DNA of 9,074 nt. Origin: Candidatus Eiseniibacteriota bacterium. GTDB taxonomy: Bacteria > Eisenbacteria > RBG-16-71-46 > CAIMUX01 > VGJL01. The stretch spans positions 1 to 9,074 of the forward strand of contig WJJW01000462.1 of assembly GCA_014729455.1 (NCBI GenBank), read 5' to 3'. The notes beneath the pieces were generated by a model that was not told the origin of the DNA, did no database searches, and saw only the letters and a list, made by a program, of their open reading frames with translations. The position numbers and the translations under genes are program-made. Shown here piece after piece: positions 1 to 4,539 of the stretch. Within the stretch, counting starts at the first letter, position 1. Each line of letters starts with the position of its first letter.

Positions 1-479
1 GCTTCTACCGCAAGCTGACCCTCTCGGAGATCGAGCCGGTCCTCGACACGCTGGTCTGGCTGAAGCGGGAGACCGACGTCTGGTTCGAGATCACGACCCT
101 CCTGATCCCCGGCAAGAACGACTCGGACGAGGAGGTCCGCGCCGAATCACGCTGGATTCTCGACAATCTCGGCGACGGCGTCCCGCTGCACTTCACGGCG
201 TTCCATCCCGACTACAAGCTACGCGACCTGCCGCCGACGGAGCCGTCGGCACTGCTCCGGGCCCGGGCGATCGCGCGCGAGGAGGGGATCCGGCACGTCT
301 ACGTCGGCAACGTCCTCGACGACGACGGGCAAACCACCTGGTGCCCGGACTGCGGGCGCGCCCTGATCCGCCGGAGCTGGCACCGGATCGAGGAGTACGC
401 ACTGGCCGGGAATCGCTGTCCCGATTGCGGGACCGAGATCCCCGGCCGGTTCGATCCCGCGATCACCCCTTCTGCCTGA
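1..479 (+). CDS. amrS: AmmeMemoRadiSam system radical SAM enzyme, C-terminal part (5' end outside window)
   Basis: The reading frame is open from the window edge (first full codon at position 3) to TGA at 477-479, giving 158 residues, about half of the usual 330-370 for this family. Visible are the late radical SAM barrel strands (WFEITTLLIPGKND, then PLHFTAFHPDYKLRD, then HVYVGNV) and a C-terminal zinc ribbon with two CPDCG motifs, whose cysteine codons start at 342, 351, 417 and 426. This order is characteristic of AmrS, the radical SAM member of the AMMECR1-Memo-radical SAM trio. The CxxxCxxC cluster motif that would bind the 4Fe-4S cluster lies upstream and cannot be checked. The family is cytosolic and its reaction is not established. 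Memo and AMMECR1 partners are not in the window. Its 3' end overlaps the convergent YceI gene by 17 bases, so no terminator separates them. Confidence 0.9.
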   Translation, partial: FYRKLTLSEIEPVLDTLVWLKRETDVWFEITTLLIPGKNDSDEEVRAESRWILDNLGDGVPLHFTAFHPDYKLRDLPPTEPSALLRARAIAREEGIRHVYVGNVLDDDGQTTWCPDCGRALIRRSWHRIEEYALAGNRCPDCGTEIPGRFDPAITPSA

Positions 480-1059
480 TCGCCTCGACCTCGAGGATCA
501 TCCGGACCTCGTCGTCGACGACCAGACCGCCGGTTTCGAGGAGCTTGTTCCACTGCAGGCCGAACTCCTTGCGGTTGATCTTCCCCTCGGCGGAGAAGGC
601 GATCCGCTCGTTGCCCCAGGGGTCGACGACCTGGCCGTTGAACGTCCCGTCGAGGACGACCTGCTTGGTGACGTCGCGAATCGTCAGATCGCCGACGACC
701 TCGAACTCGTCCCCCTCGACGTTGCGGATCTCGGTGCTCTGGAACTTGATCTCCGGGAACTTCTCGGCGGAGAAGAAGTCGTCGCTGCGCAGGTGGTTGT
801 CCCGGTCGTCGATGCCGGTGTCGACGCTCTGGGTCTGGATGGTCGCCGAGGCGTCGGCCTGCTCGAGCTCGCCGGGGGTGAACTCGACGGTTCCGCTGAA
901 GTCCTTGAACTTGCCGGTCACGGTGGCGATCCCCATGTGCTTGACCTTGAACATGACCTGGGTGTGTGCGGGATCGAGATCATAGGTGGCGGCCGGGGCC
1001 AGGCCCGCCGCGAAGGCGACCAGCGCGGCCGCCAGGACGATCGATCGGGTCTTGCGCAT
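463..1059 (-). CDS. YceI-family exported lipid-binding protein
   Basis: The 198-residue product begins with a Sec signal peptide (basic MRKTR, a hydrophobic alanine-rich core, and an APA signal-peptidase site near residue 23), so the mature protein of about 175 residues should be periplasmic. The mature start TYDLDPAHTQVMFKVKHMG, the central SDDFFSAEKFPEIKFQST and the later GDLTIRDVTKQVVLD are hallmark YceI stretches. The family has a lipocalin-like beta barrel that binds polyisoprenoid-type lipids; the ligand here is unknown. The sequence has GTG (1060-1062) directly before ATG (1057-1059). I chose ATG, which is 9 bases from a GGAAGGAG ribosome site; GTG would be 6 bases away and cannot be excluded. 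The gene follows the MarR gene by 36 bases on the same strand, so the two are probably cotranscribed and MarR may control it. The product is intact and of normal length. Confidence 0.93.
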   Translation of the reverse strand: MRKTRSIVLAAALVAFAAGLAPAATYDLDPAHTQVMFKVKHMGIATVTGKFKDFSGTVEFTPGELEQADASATIQTQSVDTGIDDRDNHLRSDDFFSAEKFPEIKFQSTEIRNVEGDEFEVVGDLTIRDVTKQVVLDGTFNGQVVDPWGNERIAFSAEGKINRKEFGLQWNKLLETGGLVVDDEVRMILEVEAIRQKG

Positions 1060-1068
1060 CACGTCGTT

Positions 1069-1076
1069 CTCCTTCC
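1069..1076 (-). promoter_or_regulatory. Ribosome binding site of the YceI gene
   Basis: GGAAGGAG on the minus strand is a strong Shine-Dalgarno match. It lies 6 bases before the GTG and 9 before the ATG, so it does not decide between these starts. It sits inside the 36-base gap after the MarR stop codon, so the second gene of the pair has its own ribosome site, whereas the first has none. Confidence 0.75.
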
Positions 1077-1098
1077 GTAGTCCTCTCTTCGACTTCGT

Positions 1099-1584
1099 CT
1101 ATCGGTGGAGGGCTTCGTTGTTCTCTGGTTTCGGGTCTGGATCCTCGTCGCCACGATCCCCCGCGGCGTCGAGGAGGGCAAGCAGGGACCGAAGGCGGTC
1201 CGGGCCGAGATGCCCGAGCTGGCGCAGGTGCAGCTCGGCGAGCGGTCGATCGATCCGCTCGAGCAGCGCCAGGCCGTCGCCGGTGATCCGGGTTCGGATC
1301 ACCCGCCGGTCGGTCGACTCCCGCGTCCTCTTCACCAACCGCATCTTCTCGAGGCGATCCAGGAGGCGGGTGACGTCCGGATCCCGGGTGATCATCCGCT
1401 CGGCGACCTCCCGGCAGGATAGCCCGCCGGGCGCGGCGCCGCGGAGGATCCGCAGCGCGTTGAGCTGGCTCGCCGAGAGACTCCAGGGCCTCAGGAACCG
1501 CTCCGTCTCGCTGACCAGCCGGCCGGCGAGCCGCTGCAGCGCGATGAAGGCCTCGTGCTCGAGGGTCTTCGGATCTCGCTTCAT
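1099..1584 (-). CDS. MarR-family transcriptional regulator
   Basis: The 161-residue product has the size and order of a MarR dimeric winged-helix regulator. An N-terminal dimerisation helix (EHEAFIALQRLAGRLVSE) comes first, then the helix-turn-helix segment from LSASQLNALRIL through GLSCREVAERM to DVTRLLDRLEKMRLVKR. The wing follows, with the typical acidic-arginine turn ESTDRR and then TRITGDGLALLERID. A C-terminal dimerisation helix precedes a polar tail. The frame is open further upstream to 1683, but I chose the ATG at 1582-1584: the promoter at 1592-1620 ends 7 bases before it, and the residues upstream (with Met codons at 1629 and 1683) do not resemble the family. There is no Shine-Dalgarno sequence, which fits a leaderless message. 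Autoregulation through the palindrome at 1605-1619 and control of the downstream YceI gene are likely. The inducing ligand cannot be read from sequence. Confidence 0.92.
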   Translation of the reverse strand: MKRDPKTLEHEAFIALQRLAGRLVSETERFLRPWSLSASQLNALRILRGAAPGGLSCREVAERMITRDPDVTRLLDRLEKMRLVKRTRESTDRRVIRTRITGDGLALLERIDRPLAELHLRQLGHLGPDRLRSLLALLDAAGDRGDEDPDPKPENNEALHR

Positions 1585-1591
1585 GGGAGGG

Positions 1592-1620
1592 ACAATACTT
1601 GTTGTGACGACATTCGTCAA
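1592..1620 (-). promoter_or_regulatory. Promoter of the marR-yceI unit, probably leaderless
   Basis: On the minus strand TTGACG (1620-1615) is followed by a 17-base spacer and TATTGT (1597-1592), a near-consensus housekeeping sigma promoter with optimal spacing. Only CCCTCCC (7 bases) separates the -10 box from the ATG of the MarR gene, so transcription is predicted to begin at or within a base or two of the start codon. This AT-richer patch stands out from its GC-rich surroundings. It also supports 1584 as the true start of the regulator. Confidence 0.7.
1605..1619. promoter_or_regulatory. Probable MarR operator palindrome
   Basis: TGACGAATGTCGTCA (minus-strand reading) is a perfect 6-base inverted repeat around a 3-base centre. 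It covers five bases of the -35 box and runs into the spacer, a position where a bound dimer would block RNA polymerase. MarR proteins commonly bind such short palindromes in their own promoters. Binding by this particular regulator is inferred from position only. Confidence 0.6.
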
Positions 1621-1659
1621 GCGGGACATCCTCGCGCCGGGATTTTCCTCCATCCACTT

Positions 1660-1678
1660 GGCGAACCGCCGGTTGGCC
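1660..1678. repeat. Imperfect inverted repeat in the divergent control region
   Basis: GGCGAACC and GGTTGGCC flank GCC and pair over 8 positions with one mismatch. The element lies between the marR promoter and the exported-protein gene, about 72 bases before the ATG of the latter. It could be a second operator or simply a GC-rich chance palindrome. No known consensus was recognised. Confidence 0.3.
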
Positions 1679-1695
1679 GCCACTCCGGAGTCGAT

Positions 1696-1724
1696 TTGAC
1701 GGGGGGATCACAGACGCCGATCCT
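1696..1724 (+). promoter_or_regulatory. Weak candidate promoter of the 914-residue exported-protein gene
   Basis: TTGACG at 1696-1701 is the same -35 hexamer as in the marR promoter. At a 17-base spacing stands GATCCT (1719-1724), which matches only half of the -10 consensus. Spacing to the ATG would leave a leader of about 18 bases that includes the ribosome site. The poor -10 box makes this tentative, and an activator or another sigma factor may be needed. Confidence 0.25.
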
Positions 1725-1736
1725 CAGCGCAGCCGC

Positions 1737-1742
1737 AGGAGG
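1737..1742 (+). promoter_or_regulatory. Ribosome binding site deciding the start at 1750
   Basis: AGGAGG is a full Shine-Dalgarno core 7 bases before ATG 1750-1752. The frame is open back to 1555, but only this start has a ribosome site and immediately yields a signal peptide, so the upstream extension is not coding. Confidence 0.85.
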
Positions 1743-1749
1743 TGTCGCG

Positions 1750-4494
1750 ATGAGACCAGGACGAATCGCAGCATGGCTGCTGCTCTTGCTCATCCCCGGG
1801 GTCGAAGCGGCGTGCGCGAACTCCCCCCGTGAAGTCTCCCCCTGGCGCGTCGGATTCTTCGTCGGGGGGCGTGCGCCGGGCGACGACCGGGCCGCCCCTT
1901 ATGACGCGGGCGGCGCGACCGGCTTGCAGGAGAGCCTCGAAGCCAGCCCCGCTCTCTACGAACGAATCGCCGAAGGACTGGGTGGGGCGTTCGTCATCGG
2001 GGGGGAGCCCTCCTCCTTCGAACGGACCGGAGAGATCCTCTTCGGGCTCTCCTTCGAACGCGCACTGGCGGAGCGCTGGCGGGTCGGTCTCGCCTTGTCC
2101 TCGTCGAAGGGGCGGGCCGACGCCCGGTTTCCGGTCCAGCTGGAGACGAGCGAGGGACCGGCCACGAGAGAGGGGTCGTTGCGGACCGATCTCCGGGCGA
2201 TCGGGATCGAAGCGCTGGCTCGCCGCCGCTTCGACGGCGAGCGGATGCAAGCGTTCCTGGGCGGCGGCGCGCACGCGACCCGCGTCACGACGGAGGAGAC
2301 GATCGCCGAGCTCGGGGGAGAGGAGTTCACGGCCGATGAGCCCGATCCCCGCTGGGAATGGGGTCCGCTGCTGAGCGTCGGCCTCGTCTTCCCTCTTTCC
2401 GAGCGGATCGCTCTGTCGGTCGAGTCGTTCGCGACCGCGGCGAGGGTCGAGCGTCCCGCCGGAGACACGGCGTGGCCGACGGACGTCTCGGTCCGGGCGG
2501 AGCTGCAGATCCCGCTCCTCTTCGCCGGCGGGACCACCGTGCCGCCGGAGGAGACGGAACCGCCCCGCGTGCCGCCGCCGCCGATTCCCCCGCCGGAGGG
2601 GGAGCCCGACCGTTGCGAGTTCGCCGACTCGATCCACGCCGGAGCGGGAATCCAGGCGGAGCTTCTGCACCCGGAGGAGCGGGAGTGGGCGCAGCTTCCC
2701 CAGGGAGGGATCCCGTTGGTGGCCACCGCGACCGATCTCGACGATCTGGTCCAGACCTGCACCTGCCTCGACGACGAGGGGGTTTCCGAGAAGCGGATCG
2801 AGATCGTCGATCCGGTCCGCTACGAGTGGGTCGTCGAGGAGGGGAACGGATATTTGTCTTCCACCGATGGTCCTTCGACGATCTACCACGTCCCGACGCT
2901 GCTGGTCGGCGAAGAGGATCGTGCGACGATCCGATGCGTGGTCCGGGACGGCCGAGGCAACGACGATCCGGTCGACACCCGCGTCTATCTGCGCACGACC
3001 CGCGATGAGGGATGCGGGTACGAGCGGGAGTCGGTCGTGCTCGACGCGTTCCCGACGTGGGGACGACTGACCGCGCGCCGGCCGGACGCCTCCGCCTGCC
3101 CGCCGGTCGAGGAAGAGTGGACCGTCTGGCCGAACCCGTCGACCTCCGTCGACGCCCCGGGGCGGCTCTGCGTCGGGCAGCTCCGGCTCTGCCGGGCGAC
3201 GACGCTCCTGACGGACGACGACACGGTCCTCCTGCAATGCACCGGCGAGTGCGGCGACGCCGGCGGCGAGCGGAAGCTGCCCGACGAGACGGTCGTGGAA
3301 TGGACCGCCCGCCGCGGAACGTTCGCCGGGGATCGCGGCACGTACTGGGAGACGGTGACGACCCGCGGGCGCCGGTCCACGGCCGTCTACCGGGCTCCCG
3401 AGGAGGCGGGCCGGGACACCATCGTCGTCAAGATCCGCGACAGCGGCCTGCAGGCGGTCGACCCCGAGCAGACGATCACGCGCGCGATCGAGATCGGACG
3501 CGTCGATCTCGCGGTCGTCGAGGAGCCGACGGCCGCCCATGGCGGCGTCGCCGATCCGTGGGAGGAGTGCGGCGGCGCGGAGACGGTCTGGAACGAAGAC
3601 GGGGATGTCGAGGAAGAGGAGCTTCTCGAGATCCGGCTCGACCGCGCGCCCCGCACCGGCTCGGTCACCTTATCGAAGAGCGAGCTCTCGAGAGGGAAGA
3701 TCCGTGTCTGGAACGACCGCCGCGGCCGGCGCGAAGTGCGCTTGCCGAAGGAGTATGCCGCCTCCCGGCTGCCGAAGCGCCTCTGGGTCGAAGGGACCGC
3801 CCCGAGCGCCGGGCTGCGGGACGTCCGCTTGCGGCTTCTCGGCGACGACGGATGCGCCGATGAGGTCGCGGTCACGGTGGTTCCCTGGTGCGCCGACGAC
3901 GACGAGGACTGCGGCTGGACGATCCTGACCCAGAAGGAGGCCGGGCAGGACGTCACCGAATGGCTCACCGACTTCACCGTCGACTGTTCCGCGCACGATC
4001 TGACCGGATTCGCCGTCTGCATGCGCGACTTCTTCGAGGAGCATCCCGACTGCTGCTGCATCATGCATCTGGCGATCGTGGGGCACGGCACCGCCTGCTC
4101 CGACGATCCCGACCACTGCGACCGATGCCTTCCGGGCGCCTCCGGACTGGGCGGCGGCGAGGAGAGCTTCGGACCCGAGTACGACAAGCTCTGGGATCGT
4201 TTCCTCTGCGACGACGGAACGATCGAGTGGCGGAAGTGCAATGGGTGGTCGGAGTCGTTTTTCTGGGAGGTCGCCGTCCGCCTCGGCGCGGGGCGGGAGG
4301 TGACGACCTACAAGGAGAAGATCAACCCGTTCTCGTATCCGCTGGCAGACGGTGCGACCTTCCGCGTGCCGGAGGATGCGCTGCCGGGGGACGAGGAGGC
4401 GCTGCGACGGCTCGCCGATTGTCTGACCGATCCGACCAAGGGCGCCGCGGAGCGGGCGGCCTGCGAGAGGGCGTGGCGCAACCGGGCCCGGTGA
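1750..4494 (+). CDS. Large exported multidomain protein: barrel-like N-terminus, Ig-like domains, C-terminal Gly-His-Gly/Cys caspase-like domain
   Basis: The product has 914 residues and no family name I can assign. Residues 1-20 form a Sec signal peptide (basic start, LLLLLIPG core, VEA site). Residues 33-260 show alternating amphipathic strands separated by charged loops (GFFVGGR, EILFGLSFERAL, WRVGLALSSS, MQAFLGGGAH, PLLSVGLVFPL, ALSVESFA, VRAELQIPLLFAGG), as in small outer-membrane beta barrels. A proline-rich linker covers 264-286. Two Ig/PKD-like domains follow at about 300-415 and 470-582, sharing W, Y-x-x-P and VRDG/IRDSG landmarks. A third, at 610-712, ends with RLWVEGTAPSAGLRDVRLRL. 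Residues 720-880 form a cysteine-rich domain with LAIVGHG (His779) and EWRKCNG (Cys830), a spacing and hydrophobic context like the His-Cys dyad of caspase-fold (clan CD) peptidases. About 27 cysteines imply disulfides outside the cytoplasm. Catalysis and substrate are unproven. The gene diverges from marR and stands alone. Confidence 0.85.
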   Translation: MRPGRIAAWLLLLLIPGVEAACANSPREVSPWRVGFFVGGRAPGDDRAAPYDAGGATGLQESLEASPALYERIAEGLGGAFVIGGEPSSFERTGEILFGLSFERALAERWRVGLALSSSKGRADARFPVQLETSEGPATREGSLRTDLRAIGIEALARRRFDGERMQAFLGGGAHATRVTTEETIAELGGEEFTADEPDPRWEWGPLLSVGLVFPLSERIALSVESFATAARVERPAGDTAWPTDVSVRAELQIPLLFAGGTTVPPEETEPPRVPPPPIPPPEGEPDRCEFADSIHAGAGIQAELLHPEEREWAQLPQGGIPLVATATDLDDLVQTCTCLDDEGVSEKRIEIVDPVRYEWVVEEGNGYLSSTDGPSTIYHVPTLLVGEEDRATIRCVVRDGRGNDDPVDTRVYLRTTRDEGCGYERESVVLDAFPTWGRLTARRPDASACPPVEEEWTVWPNPSTSVDAPGRLCVGQLRLCRATTLLTDDDTVLLQCTGECGDAGGERKLPDETVVEWTARRGTFAGDRGTYWETVTTRGRRSTAVYRAPEEAGRDTIVVKIRDSGLQAVDPEQTITRAIEIGRVDLAVVEEPTAAHGGVADPWEECGGAETVWNEDGDVEEEELLEIRLDRAPRTGSVTLSKSELSRGKIRVWNDRRGRREVRLPKEYAASRLPKRLWVEGTAPSAGLRDVRLRLLGDDGCADEVAVTVVPWCADDDEDCGWTILTQKEAGQDVTEWLTDFTVDCSAHDLTGFAVCMRDFFEEHPDCCCIMHLAIVGHGTACSDDPDHCDRCLPGASGLGGGEESFGPEYDKLWDRFLCDDGTIEWRKCNGWSESFFWEVAVRLGAGREVTTYKEKINPFSYPLADGATFRVPEDALPGDEEALRRLADCLTDPTKGAAERAACERAWRNRAR

Positions 4495-4495
4495 G

Positions 4496-4529
4496 GCGGC
4501 CCGACCGGCCTCGAAAGGGCGCGGGCCGC
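4496..4529. terminator. Possible bidirectional hairpin between convergent genes
   Basis: GCGGCCCG (4496-4503) and CGGGCCGC (4522-4529) are perfect 8-base complements around an 18-base loop that can form a small inner stem. The hairpin starts one base after the stop codon of the exported protein and, on the other strand, 10 bases after the methyltransferase stop. The position suits termination for both genes. No T-run follows on either strand, so it is not a classical intrinsic terminator. Confidence 0.45.
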
Positions 4530-4539
4530 GACCCGCCGA

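Noticed and set aside
341..985. Plus-strand open frame (214 codons) opposite the YceI gene
   Set aside because: Serine/arginine-rich shadow; the minus strand encodes a clear full-length YceI protein with ribosome site and signal peptide.
1585..1683. 33-residue N-terminal extension of the MarR protein
   Set aside because: It would contain the promoter and operator and has no family similarity. The start at 1584 matches the usual MarR length.
1555..1749. 65-residue N-terminal extension of the exported protein
   Set aside because: It would bury the signal peptide and overlaps the marR start. The AGGAGG at 1737 supports 1750.
1708..3540. Long minus-strand open frame (610 codons) opposite the exported-protein gene
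   Set aside because: It is rich in Arg, Gly and Pro with no recognisable domain, and it lies opposite a gene with signal peptide, ribosome site and domain structure. It is an antisense by-product of GC-rich codon use.
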